A stretch of 64,000 bases of DNA from Acorus gramineus. Its lineage: Eukaryota; Streptophyta; Magnoliopsida; Acorales; Acoraceae. This document shows positions 9,640 through 20,857 of this stretch, one piece after another. Under the pieces are notes generated by a model. It searched no databases. It was not told the DNA's origin and saw only the letters and a list, made by a program, of their open reading frames with translations. The position numbers and the translations under genes were made by a program. The stretch lies in assembly GCA_030737835.1 (NCBI GenBank), contig JAUJYN010000030.1, forward strand, positions 806,001-870,000, given 5' to 3'. Position 1 is the stretch's first letter. Each line of letters starts with the position of its first letter.

Positions 9640-11299
9640 GTGAGTGGGACAATCCAACCCAGTAGAGAGGCGTTATACGCGTTTGGGCGTATACCGACCT
9701 CTCCTGGGGCTCCATGGATTGATATTAACCTATTGTAATGTATATTTCATGCGAGCATGATTTAAATGTAGAATGCATGTTACCCTAGACTTTGCATGTT
9801 AGGGACTTGCACCCTTAGGATATGTGTATGAGCCATGCACCATGTCCCCTGTTCTCATGCTAGGAAGCCTTGGCCTATGCATGTGTCCTACTAGTTTATT
9901 TATTAAATTAAATGCTAGTAAATGTTTAATTGCATGCCTTAGATAATATTATAGGGAGGGGCCTTGCGAGGTCAACATTGAGACCTGGGTTAGGGTACTC
10001 CGTGTTCCTTGTTTGGTTGTCGGGATGTCCTGTATCGGGACCTCATGCTGCCCTCCCAAGGTTCTCGTCCCAATAATATTACATCTCTAGTTGATAATTA
10101 AGGATTTACCCATGGTATGATTATTAGCGTATTAGTGAATATTATAGGGGAGGGGCCTTGCGAGGACAGCGGTGAGACCCGGGTTAGGGTACTCCGTGTT
10201 CCTTGTTTGGTTGTCGGGGTGTCCTATATCGGGAACTCACGCTGCCCTCCTGAATTTCTTTCCCCAATGATATTCCACCCTTGCTAATTATTGTACATGT
10301 TTCCCCGCATCGTGGTTATGCGCCCTGGAGGAATTCTGAGGAATTCATGACATTAGAATTGTAGAGATGTGTAGTCGGCGGATCCGAGTGGATCATATGC
10401 GTATGGATAGGCTGTTCTGTTTCCCTTCGTTGGATCCGATAGAGACTGCCCCAGCGTTAGAAAGGCCGTCCCTTCCAAGGGTTCCCATCAGTAGGCACCT
10501 CCTGATTTGGTTTCGGACTGGGCTGAAGTTGTGGGTGAAAGCCAAGCGCCTACGGAGTAGAGGAGAGACTATCGGTGGACCAAGGGTGACCAACAGCCTA
10601 GTCAGTCCTAAAATCCTATGTCACCCGTGGTAGGGTGAGGGTGAGGGTGTAGTGGGTTGGCGATGAGCGACCCACTGGATTGTGGTTGGATGATTATCAG
10701 TCCCAATAGCCTATGTCACCCATTGATGGGTGAGGGTGAGGGTGTGGTGGTTCGGCGATGTACGAACCACTGGATTATGTTGTTATGCCACTTAGAGGTT
10801 GGATAAATAATTGCATTGTGGTCAATATTGTCTGTGATGCATGGGTTGTGCTGTTCACTGAGCGTGTGGCTCACCCTCGCATATGTTTCCCCTAGTTGCC
10901 ACTGAGCCTGAGCTGGAGCCGGAGCAGCAGTTGGAGCTTTCCGAGGGATTCCTTCAGTAGCGGAGCAGCGCCACGTTCCGCGAGTGCCAGAGACTATCAG
11001 CATCCCTTCTTGACCATATGTATTGTATTACCGTGCTTGGCACGCATTTGTATGTATTTAGTTGTATTGGTGTATATTGGCTCTCACAGGACAGATGATT
11101 GAGTATCGAGTCTGTAGTATGATTATTTACAGATTCAGTCTTTTGCTTCCGCATTTGGTGTATATATCATGTCAGCCTCTTTGTTGTCTGAGTGTCATTC
11201 TGGTTGTTTGTGTATGATATATTATTGACCTCCTGTGTAGATTATGATATTATATATATACTTGCCGCGTCCCGGGGACGGCCGCCCTGGGGCGTGACA

Positions 11300-11997
11300 A
11301 CATCACCCTTGCGGCCTGAGCTAGGGGGCAACATCTTACCCTGTAGGAAAGGCCACCTTAAGGTTCATACCTTAAAGACAACATGTCACTCAGGGATACG
11401 CGACTCACTATTGACCGTATTCCATGAACCTAACCCATAGGGTGATGTCGAACAGTCAATTCAAGCCAGGAATGATTCAAAACTAGTCCTTAAGGGTAAC
11501 ATCGCACGGATGGTTCAAACCAATGAGACACACCCTGAACACCACATGACCACACCGTTTTGGCGGTTCAAGTCAGGGGAAAATATCAACCTCCACAAGG
11601 TGACTTCGTCTTTACAATTCAAGCCCGGGGCCAATGCGTCATCCGGTCATACAATGGTTAAAGCCAAAACAATGACGCGTCATCTAAGGATACGCCGCCC
11701 GCAACCAACCCATATCCCCACAATTAACCAGGCTACGTCTCACAAACAACTCAAGTCTGCCGTAAAACATACCTCTACGGGTTAATGACATCCTAATGAC
11801 TAAAACCCATGTCCAAACAATGCCAAGGAGACGTCTCGTCACATGGAAAATGCCAAATTTCCACCAACAGCCAAAGTTTCATTTACGGTGCGCAAGGAAC
11901 GACAATCAATCATGACAGGGCTTGCACCATCTGGCACATGTCACCACAAATATGTTTTTCCCACCCAACAAGAGGATCTCTGATCCCAGTCGGATGG
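11300..11997 (+). mobile_element. 3' internal remnant of a Tat/Ogre-like retrotransposon
   Basis: No reading frame of note is present. The sequence is compositionally like the array at 7728-8030, with recurring AAGGTGACTTCG and GGTTCAAGYC phrases. It leads directly into a polypurine tract and the start of a different LTR at 12013. It is interpreted as the non-coding 3' interior of the element that hosts the 8102-11299 solo LTR. The family name is inferred from layout, not from protein domains. Confidence 0.55.
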
Positions 11998-12012
11998 AAA
12001 AAAGGGGGCATC
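11998..12012 (+). other. Polypurine tract of the second retrotransposon
   Basis: AAAAAAGGGGGCATC directly precedes TGTGGGCGCTC, the start of an LTR unrelated to the class A-C LTRs. Confidence 0.7.
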
Positions 12013-12244
12013 TGTGGGCGCTCAATTTTTTGGGCCCCTAATTATGCTCCATGTGCCCGTTATCCAAGACCCGATTAACAAAGGTCCACGACCCGAATTA
12101 CCACGATTCGTGAATCCGGCCCGTCATATCCGACAATCAGAAAATATCAAGTCAAATCTAGAGGATCAAATCCCAACTGAAAATATGATTTTTGTGTTAT
12201 CATTATAGATATCTCAGAATCTCATGCAAATCTCTGATTATATA
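12013..12244 (+). mobile_element. Start of the second-family LTR (left part)
   Basis: This LTR begins TGTGGGCGCTCAATTTTTTGG after the polypurine tract. It is cut at 12244 by the solo LTR 12245-16000 and resumes at 16001. The ATATA target sequence is duplicated at the cut. Confidence 0.65.
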
Positions 12245-15200
12245 TGTCACGCCCCAGGGCGGCCGTCCCCGAGACGTGGCAATAACGAAATATCAGCTAT
12301 CAATACCTGAGGTCAATAGAGACTCCAACAACAACACACAAGGTGGCAAAGCAAGGATAATGATAACCGAGTGAAAAGTGAAAGCATAATATATAAACAA
12401 TGTCTGTAAATCAAAAACATTATTACAGACTCGAATACACAATCAATGTCCTGTGAGAGCCAAGTCTAGACCAAATAAAATACAACCTGTGCCACATGCA
12501 CGATTTACAATACATAAAATAACTCTAGGACTGCTGACAGCCTCGCACTCGCCACCCACCGGAAGAACGCTCCACGCCCATAAGACCACGCCATAGGGAA
12601 GCTCCAACTCCACGCCCAACACTGCCCCTGAAAAGAAACAGTATGCGAGGGGTGAGCTACAAGCTCAGTGAGTGGCTAGAAACCAATCACCATACAACAG
12701 TTCAATACTCAAACAATTTCCTCTCAAGGAAAACATGGGTAGAAACCCAATGGATAATAAGGCCACGCGACGGCGCGACCAACCTCACCCTCACCCTCAC
12801 TCCCGGAGGAAGACTCTTGGGACTTTTGGGGAGAGACCATACCGTTGGTCGAAGAGACGCGGAATTACTGGTCCACACAACACTACTGAATCACCAACCT
12901 CACCCTCACCCTCACTCCCGGAGGGAGACTCTTGGGACTCTTGGGGAGAGACCATACCGTTGGTCGAGGAGACCCGGAATTACTGGTCTACACAACACTA
13001 CTGGATCATCTACATCGAGATAACTGCCCAACGATGTCTTTGAGCATCGATACGCAACCGGACCCAACAACTATGGGAACGGACGAACCACGAATGGGTC
13101 ATGCGGCGACGTGTCTTCACCTCATCCTCACCCTCACCCTTTACAGGTGACATAGGAATTTTGGAGAGATTAGATTCCTCTACACCCTCGGTCCACCGGT
13201 AGCCCTTTTTCCGGGTAGTCACTACCTGGTATACTCCCACGATCAGTACGCTTCCGAACGCCTCGGTGGTACCTACGGATGGGAGCCCTCTGTCAGGACA
13301 GCTTTTCCAACACCGGGAAGTTCCTACATCGGATCCAACGAAGGGGAGAACGATTCCACGCTCGCAATATCATTCGTTAGCCCTCTCCCGGGTAGCCTCT
13401 ACCTGGTATACCCCCACGATCAGTACATCTTGCCACATGCATCGATAGTACCTACAGGTGGGGGCCCTCTGTCAGGACAGCTACAACCTGGGCTGCTTCA
13501 ACACGGACGACATTGGGAGGAAACACTCCATGTTCGCAAAGCGAACCCAATGGAAAAACAACTACTCTCGATAATCACATATCGATGATAGCGAACACTA
13601 TTGTACTCCCACACGGTTGCGTCGCTCGGACACAAGGGGGGTTGCCTCTGCTCTCACGCAGAAATAATCCCAAGGCACATAACCCAACAGGCGGTTCATA
13701 TACACGCCTAGCACGGGTAGGCCTAGCTTAATGCCCCAACTACCGGCTTAACAAAACCGATAAGATAATGAATTCTCCTGAATTCCAAACGAGTGCATCG
13801 CTCGGATGCACGGGGCGATTACATCGCTAGCGCTCTAACTAATAAGGTACAACCCGACAACGGGTCATACCCACGCCTATTCCAGATAGGCCTAATCAGT
13901 TTTAACATGCGCATAATTATTACAGGAGAATTCTATCACTGAAGGAACTTGATCCACATGCACAATAACCTATGCTTAACTATAGGGGTTCTCCCTAACA
14001 TGAGTATATGGCATAAACAACACATCATGCAACATACATACAAGGCAAGGCCTAACTACACATACATATGAGGGCACTAATCGTATAAACATACAAAATA
14101 TACTCTAACATGCGTTGGATATCACCAACTTAAAAGAAAGGGTCAAGCGCGATCTCGCGCACTAACAGGTGCATGCCAATATTCCAAACGAACCTGAGTC
14201 GAGTAGGAAATCGCATCTACTTACTCAGTTCGTTCAGAGGGAGAGGGCGAGAGAGATCATCATCTCATGAAGCTGGTCATAGCTTTGCCCCATTAGCATG
14301 GGCGCAACAACTACACAATGCCCTTGAGTCTTATTGCAAGGGAATATTAGGCAGGTGCCCGTTATTAACCCAGACTTAATCATACTGGATATTCCAATTA
14401 ATATGGTGGGAGTAGTATTACAGTACTACCTAAGGCAGGCCATATTCTATACATCCATACACATTACAAAAATACATGCCCATACTAGAGGGGCGCATGC
14501 AACACAATCATTCATACATGGATACAATACATGTATATAAGCCTAGCATGCAAGATATCTAACATATTATAGTTTAAGCATGGCCATACTACTTATCTAC
14601 ACAAGTAGTATAGCTATGGGGCCCCATCGATGCGCGACGCGCGACTACGCGCGTCGAGCGCATCCCGAGGGGGGGGGATTGGATCAAACCACTCACCGCA
14701 ACCCGGGACCTCGCGCATCCCTTTCGACGAGATCTGCATGGTAAGGGCATCAAATTTGGTGAGTAACATCATAATATAACGCTTAGAAATTACTAGAAAT
14801 ACCAAAGACTTAGACATTCACGCATACGGGCTCGCACGCATGCGAGCACGCGCGTACGCACGCATGCCCAAGTGCCCCAGCACCTACCCGAGCCCCTGGG
14901 CAGCCCCACGCATGCCCCAGCACGCGCACGCACGCGCACGCACGCGCGCGCGCGCACTGGCACCCAGCCGCGCGCCCAGACACACGCCCAGGCGCACTGC
15001 CCCGCGCGCACACGCATGCGCCCGCCTGCGCCTGCCAGCGCCCCTCTGCGTGCGCCTGCGCGCGCCCAGCCATTCTTAACCCCTTTTTAACCACTTATAA
15101 CCCCTTCCCCTCACTTCTCACTCACCCTAAACCAACTACCTAGCATGCATGACTCCCCAACAACCCCTAAGCCATGAAAAAACCAAAGAAAAGAAGGGGA

Positions 15201-16000
15201 AGAGCTCACCTAGGGAGGGGGAATGAAAGGGGGAGATTCGGGGGCCCTCGATGCACCCGCGACCACCTCAACCACCACCACCACTACCACCACCTCCACA
15301 GCCCTCCTCAGCCTCCTTTGGCTGCAAAACAGAGGGGAAGGATATGAAAAGAGAGCTGGAGAGAGGAGGATCAACAACAACAACAATTACACAAATCTCA
15401 CCTTCATGCACTTGCACCTCCTCTTCTTGCTCCATCTTCTTCTCCTTGGCATCAAATCAAACACTTGGGGAGTGTTTGAAAGAGAGAGAAAGCTTAAAGA
15501 GAGGGAGGGAAAGTGTTCCACGAGTTGGGAGAGAGGGGGAGAGAGAGAGAGGGAAAAAAGATCTTTTTCATGCCCAAATAGTGTTTTGGGGTGACCTTAA
15601 GGGGGGGGGTGAGGTTAGGGTTAGGCTCACCCACACACAAACCAAATAACCAATGGTTTCTTCCTCCCCAAGCAAGGTGGGGGTAAGGTTACCAAGGGTC
15701 ACCACATCCCCAAAATATCTCACACTATTCGACCCACCAGGAACTCTCAAAACCCGGATGCGATTCGGAACTGCATATTTTTTAAAATGTTACCGAAATT
15801 CGATGAAATTTTTATAGGTAGTACTAAACGGTACCAGGACCCATAATATGCAGTTAGATTTCCAATCAGAGTGCTCTAACTCCCGTAGGTTGCTAAAAGC
15901 TAAAATTTTAGCGACTCCGATCGAAAAAAGAAAAGACCCTGAATGACCCAGATGTGACCAAGGATTAACCGAAATGGCTCCAAATGACACAGGCATAACA
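12245..16000 (-). mobile_element. Solo LTR, class B (3756 bp), TSD ATATA
   Basis: On the given strand it runs from TGTCACGCC to GGCATAACA, flanked by ATATA at 12240-12244 and 16001-16005. It is the longest intact LTR of the window. Landmarks on the - strand: leader with GA-rich tract (15476-15556), donor at 15209/15210 (CTAG|GTGAGC), a GC-rich zone (14820-15070), a 37-nt microexon at 14697-14733, exon 3 acceptor TTTTCAG at 12628-12634, two (TCACCC)n blocks near 12786-12802 and 12897-12914, and the terminal palindrome near 12255-12275. No internal region is present. Confidence 0.92.
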
Positions 16001-16700
16001 ATATATTTGGATTTGGAATTATCCTTGACTAATTTTCAAACCCCAACAATACATATTTTTAATTATGGACCATCATTGAGGATTCCCAAAAATCTTAACA
16101 ACATATATATTAGACTTGGAGTTATCAATAATTGATTCCCAAATCCCAACAATATATATTAGATTTGGAAACATCATTAATTGATTCCATAAATCCAAGA
16201 CAAAATATGTATATTTATCAGGGGATAATCAATTACTGATTATGCAAATCCCTAAATATACATATTCATGATCATATAAATCAGGGATCCCTCCCCATCC
16301 GTCTGATGGGAGAGAGATGCACCATTGATTCTAGGGCACCCACCAAAATACTATAAATAGATAATTAATTCTCCAAAGAAGGAGGAAACATTTTTCCACT
16401 AGACCCCTTGCACATGACCATTTCCGGTGCGAAATCTCACCATCAAAAAGAGGAACTACAAATGACTTGATCCCTTCACAAGGGTACATAGGCATCATGA
16501 GAGGTCACATCAGGTTCAGTCCAAACCACACCAGAAATCCCATCGCTTGGTCCACCGCGGACCCTCATCGTTGGATCTACCCTTGAGTCTGGTCCATCTA
16601 GGGAAGAGGATCGCTGGCAACCAAGCGGTACCCGTCGGAGGAGACAGGAGCAGACGGATCCGACTACCCGAACCCGGTACGTCGATTTTTACCCTTACAT
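16001..16700 (+). mobile_element. Second-family LTR (right part)
   Basis: This continues the LTR begun at 12013. It is AT-rich with repeated ATTAGATTTGGA-type phrases, a TATA box CTATAAATAG (16351-16360) and a GC-richer block near 16610-16690 containing GACGGATCCGA. The end is not sharply defined; TTACATCA near 16693-16700 could be the LTR terminus. Confidence 0.55.
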
Positions 16701-17282
16701 CAGTATTTTCATAATTTAATTTTGAATTAAGGATCATCAACTGTTGATTCTTTAAATCTCTACAGATATATTAAATCTAGAGCTATCATTTAACTGATTA
16801 TCTAAGATCACAACAATATATCTTAGATTTAGAATAAATCATCAATTGATTCACAAGATCCCTACAAATTATGTGTATTTACGAAGGGATAATGACAACA
16901 GATTATGCAAATCTCTGATATAACTCATAACCAATTCCCTAAAAAGGGGATGTCCTTTCATCTGTCCGATGGAAGGAGAATCCACCATTGATTTTAGGGC
17001 ATCCATGACAGTACTATAAATAGAGAACCAGTTTTCTCTATTGAGATATGTGAAATCCTCTTTTTGTAACGACCATAAATTGTGCACTTGATTGACTTGA
17101 GCGTCGAAGGTGCTTCCACAAGTCACCCCAATCCTGTTTCCGACAATGCTCGAGGAGGAGGATCGCCAGCGACGCAGCGGAAGCCGTCAGGAGAAGCAGA
17201 GCGGACGGATCCTGACGACCTGAATCCGGACCATCATTTTCTACCCCTCCACATGCGAGATATATTCCGGGGTTGCATGTGA
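16701..17282 (+). mobile_element. Second, diverged copy of the same LTR region
   Basis: The block repeats the architecture of 16130-16690: AT-rich lead, 'gattatgcaaatc' phrase, TATA box TATAAATAG (17015-17023), then GGATCGCCAGCG and GCGGACGGATCCTGACGACC. Near 17075-17105 it carries a GTGCACTTGATTGACTTGAGCGTCG phrase (given here as a position only for the longer form), which I associate with Tat-type LTR R/U5 regions. It is either an internal duplication or the remains of a second LTR. Confidence 0.5.
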
Positions 17283-18160
17283 GATTGGGGCCGTTTATGA
17301 GATACCTCTTCTAATTGGGAAGATGCAAGCACATGATGCCCTTTTTTCTTTTCCTTTATTTTTATTTTTGCATTCTACTCTTTCTCTTTCAAAATGTGTA
17401 ATTTGAATTCAATAATGAAATCAAGTATACCTATCTTTTCTTTAAATAAAAAAAATGAATATGTTCTTGCCCTACCCTCACTCGAAATCGTAAAATCATA
17501 AAGGCCCAGTTTGGTATGGGGATAAGGGGTTGGGATAAAGAAAAAAATTAGGTTAAATTACTTATTATCCCATATGGCATTAAAAAAAATGGATAAAGTA
17601 TGGACAATTGTTCACATTTTGGAGATAAAAAATGAGAATAGTTTGTTTTAGGTAAAAAATGGAACAGACTTTATCCCAATTTTTTATCCCTATTTTGTAA
17701 AATTAGGATAGCATATTTATGAGTACCCTTTCCAACAAAAAAAAAAAATGTGTTCTACCAAACAATATTAATGCCCCATTAATAGTGTTTGATAGATCTG
17801 ATATTTTTAAAAAAAATTAAAGTTATCCCATATTTTATCAAAATACAAAATTAAGAATAAAAAAATAATAAAATGATAATAAAAAAACATTATCAAAACT
17901 AAATTTAAATAAAAATAGTAATTTTTTTATTTCTATAAATTAAACTATATTATTTTTAAAATTTATCACTTTATCGACCAAAAGAAAAGAAGTAAAAAGA
18001 GCCATGAACGAAACCCCAAAAAAACACACCTTCCATGAATTAATTGCTAAAAAGTCCTTGCCAGCTGCCAAGGCTGCCATCCATTAATCTCCCACCCTGC
18101 TCTCCCCACTCTTCTTCTTCCCAAACTCACCACCGAAACAACAGAGTTAAAAAAAATAAA
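17283..18160. other. AT-rich upstream region of the protease gene
   Basis: No gene is visible. A segment beginning GGCCCAGTTTGGTATGGGGA at 17503 with repeated GGATAA and TTATCCC phrases up to about 17700 looks like a small non-autonomous transposon, but I could not pair its ends. The last 150 bp become pyrimidine-rich (CTCCCCACTCTTCTTCTTCCC near 18101), as expected for a plant 5' untranslated region. Confidence 0.5.
17934..17940 (+). promoter_or_regulatory. Possible TATA box of the aspartic protease gene
   Basis: TATAAAT lies about 225 bp before the chosen start codon and upstream of the pyrimidine-rich leader. The surrounding sequence is so AT-rich that a chance match is likely. Confidence 0.3.
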
Positions 18161-19564
18161 ATGAGCATTCTCACCATCTTCATGTTCCTGCTCCCCATCC
18201 AAGTCGTCTTTTCAAAAACCACCCTCCAATACCAAACCCTTCAATTAACCCCCCTCCCATCCCCCACATCCCTCCAACTCCAAACCCACTCCCGCTCCTC
18301 TCTCCCCACCACCACCATCTCCTCCATCCACCTCCCCCTCCACCACCGCGACTCCCTCCCCACCACCCTCTCCCCCTCCCAACTCCTCCACCTCCGCCTC
18401 TCCCGCGACGCCTCCCGCGTCGAAACCCTAATCTCCCGCCACAAAAATCCCCCAAACAACTTCACAGGCTCCGTAATCTCCGGCCTCTCTCAGGGAAGCG
18501 GCGAGTACTTCACCCGCATCGGCGTCGGCACTCCCTCGATCCAGTCCTTCTTCGTCCTCGACACCGGCAGCGACCTCATCTGGCTCCAGTGCTCCCCCTG
18601 CAAGAAATGTTATTTCCAGACCGACCCCATCTTCAACCCTTCCCACTCCCGCTCTTTTTCCCACCTTCCCTGCTCTTCCCCTCTCTGCCGCCGCCTCGAC
18701 TCCCCCGGCTGCTCCACCGCCTCCGACTCCTGTCTCTACCAGGTCAGCTACGGCGACGGCTCCGTCACCGTCGGGGACTTCTCCACCGAAACCCTCACCT
18801 TCGACAACGCCTCCCGCCTCGGCCGCATCGCCCTCGGCTGCGGCCACTCCAACCAGGGCCTCTTCGTCGCCGCCGCGGGTCTCCTCGGCCTCGGCCGGGG
18901 CCGTCTCTCTTTCCCCTCCCAGACCACCCGCCACCTGCGCCGCCGCTTCTCCTACTGCCTCGTCGACCGCCTCTCCTCCCGCCGGCGCTCCTCCCCGCCC
19001 TCCTCGTCCATCGTGTTCGGCGACGCGGCCGTCCCGGCGACCGGGGATTTCACTCCGATGTTGGCGAACCCGAAGGCGGAGACGTTCTACTACGTGGAGA
19101 TGACGGGGATCAGCGTCGGCGGGTCGGCGGTGGAGGGGGTGAGGGGGTCTGATCTGAGGCTGGATCCGGCGACGGGGGAGGGAGGGGTCATCGTCGACTC
19201 GGGGACGTCGGTGACGCGACTGCCGGAGACGACGTACGCCGCGGTTAGGGACGCGTTCAGGTCTGGCGCGGGTGGGCTGAGGCTGGCGCGCGAGGGGTAC
19301 TCGCTGTTCGACACGTGTTACGACTTGGCGGGGAAGAGGGAGGTGAAGGTGCCGACGGTGGTGTTGCATTTTAAGGGAGGCGCGAATGTGTCGCTCCCCG
19401 CGGAGAATTATTTGATACCCGTCGCGTCGGATGGGCTGTTCTGCTTTGCTTTCGCGGCGACGAACGGGGGATTGTCGATTATCGGAAACATACAGCAGCA
19501 GGGGTTCCGGGTTGTGTTTGATGGTGCAGAGTCCAGGGTCGGGTTTGTCCCAAACGGGTGTTAG
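18161..19564 (+). CDS. Nepenthesin-like aspartic protease (family A1B), secreted
   Basis: Intact single-exon gene of 467 residues. Pepsin-like aspartic proteases cleave proteins with two Asp residues; this plant branch is normally secreted or apoplastic. The start at 18161 is chosen because MSILTIFMFLLPIQVVFS is a clear signal peptide; the in-frame ATG at 18044 would add 39 residues of non-signal sequence. Visible features: conserved GLSQGSGEYF entry to the mature enzyme (about residue 108), first catalytic motif DTGS (Asp134), Cys-rich nepenthesin insert after it, flap YGDGS (Tyr197), second motif DSGTS (Asp346), and C-terminal SIIGNIQQQGFRV (about 440). The body resembles Arabidopsis At1g01300/At3g61820, which are also intronless. 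Codons are very GC-rich in the first two thirds. It is the only fully intact host gene here and sits in an LTR-free island. Confidence 0.95.
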   Translation: MSILTIFMFLLPIQVVFSKTTLQYQTLQLTPLPSPTSLQLQTHSRSSLPTTTISSIHLPLHHRDSLPTTLSPSQLLHLRLSRDASRVETLISRHKNPPNNFTGSVISGLSQGSGEYFTRIGVGTPSIQSFFVLDTGSDLIWLQCSPCKKCYFQTDPIFNPSHSRSFSHLPCSSPLCRRLDSPGCSTASDSCLYQVSYGDGSVTVGDFSTETLTFDNASRLGRIALGCGHSNQGLFVAAAGLLGLGRGRLSFPSQTTRHLRRRFSYCLVDRLSSRRRSSPPSSSIVFGDAAVPATGDFTPMLANPKAETFYYVEMTGISVGGSAVEGVRGSDLRLDPATGEGGVIVDSGTSVTRLPETTYAAVRDAFRSGAGGLRLAREGYSLFDTCYDLAGKREVKVPTVVLHFKGGANVSLPAENYLIPVASDGLFCFAFAATNGGLSIIGNIQQQGFRVVFDGAESRVGFVPNGC

Positions 19565-20857
19565 AAGTGATGTGTGATTCTTTGGAACGGATGTGTCGCT
19601 CTCTTTCTTTTCTTTTTCTTGGTAGCTCCATCTCTGTCTTGTACTTGTCTTGTACTTTTTGTTTTATTTTTTTCTGTTGTTTATGTTCAGGTGGATTTAA
19701 ATTTACATTAGACTTATATCAAATCTAAATCTAATTGACGGTGAAAGTGATGGTGAATGATTAGGGGAGAGAGATTGTGTTTTTTATTATTTGAACGAGG
19801 AAAATGTTACACTCAATTCTTGAATTTCGATCCAAAACACAATTTGTTTACGTTTTTATTTATTTAAAATCACATGAGAAGTAAGTGTACATTTTTATCA
19901 AAAATAAAATATATATGTTTAAAAAAAATATAAAAAATATCATTTAAATATTAAAAATATTCAAATGAACAATTTTTAAAAATTCTATCTAAAAAGCTCT
20001 ATTTTTTTCATTTAAAAAAATAAAATGACTTGACTATCCATGTGTTATCTACTATTTAAATATCATAACACATATTTAATTGTTTAACACACCAATTAAA
20101 GAATATTAATAAATAATAAAATATTCTTTTATTTGTGTATGAAGTTTATTATTATTTTTGTATATCTAAATACGTCATTAAGAGTTAAATAGAAAAAAAT
20201 TAAAATCATGCAATCATGAAGTTTATTATTAGTTTATATATATTATATATATATAAACTTTATAAAATCTTTTGAAACACTTTTATGTTTAATATTATTC
20301 AAAAAATAATTTATTATTTATTAATATTAATTAATTGGGGAGTTAAATAATTAGATATGAGTGATGATTTTTAAATAGTGAACAACAAAATGGTAGTAAA
20401 ATCATTTTGCATCCTAAAAATGTGAAAGAAAATATTTTTAGATAGCATTTTTAAAAATAACAAATTTAAGTATTTTCAATACTTAGATGTTTTTTAGGAT
20501 ATTTTTTTATGTTTTAATGAATTAAATGGTATCATTAATCAAATATATGAATAATTTTCAATGAGTTATATGTTTTTTTACAAAAACTGAAAGGAACTAA
20601 CAAAAAAAAATGTTAGGTACAATCTTTTTTTCTAATCTCAATTATATTACACATATTCTATTTGTTTAAAAAATAATAAATCTCATCTAATTACGTACAT
20701 GTTTTTTATAAAACAAAATGAATTATATTCTCCAATAAACTATGTAAATTGCATTTATGTAAATTTTTTAAAAAAAATTAATAAGAATATTATGTTATTG
20801 AAATATATAAACATAAATTGTACTAGAAAAAAAAAATTGTACCGCATAGCTTAAACC
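19565..20857. other. AT-rich intergenic region 3' of the protease gene
   Basis: I see no gene. The first 180 bp are T-rich and would contain the 3' untranslated region, although no clean AATAAA is present. The rest is low-complexity A/T sequence without recognisable repeats. Confidence 0.6.

Larger units (their letters stand above)
8102..11299 (+). mobile_element. Solo LTR, class A (3198 bp), TSD ACATC
   Basis: The LTR runs from TGTTATATATG to GGGGCGTGACA and is flanked on both sides by ACATC (8097-8101 and 11300-11304), with no internal region. It holds a TATA box (8366-8374), the leader dyad (8502-8526), donor CTCG|GTAAGC (exon end 8692), a GC-rich zone (8880-9480), the microexon 9604-9639 and the exon 3 acceptor TTTCCCCTAG ending at 10895. 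A 110-bp block (GGGGCCTTGCGAGG to GCTGCCCTCC) occurs twice, near 9957-10060 and 10147-10250. Insertion was into the repeat-rich 3' region of the neighbouring Tat-like element. Confidence 0.92.

Noticed and set aside
17503..17700. MITE starting GGCCCAGTTTGGTA
   Set aside because: I could not find a matching inverted end or a target duplication, so it stays only a remark in the intergenic entry.
18044..18160. Upstream in-frame ATG that would lengthen the protease by 39 residues
   Set aside because: The extension is Pro/Ser-rich without signal features and would bury the clear hydrophobic signal peptide that starts at 18161.
18428..19369. 313-codon open frame on the - strand opposite the protease gene
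   Set aside because: It is a shadow of the GC-rich protease codons; the + strand frame has signal peptide, both catalytic Asp motifs and family-wide similarity.
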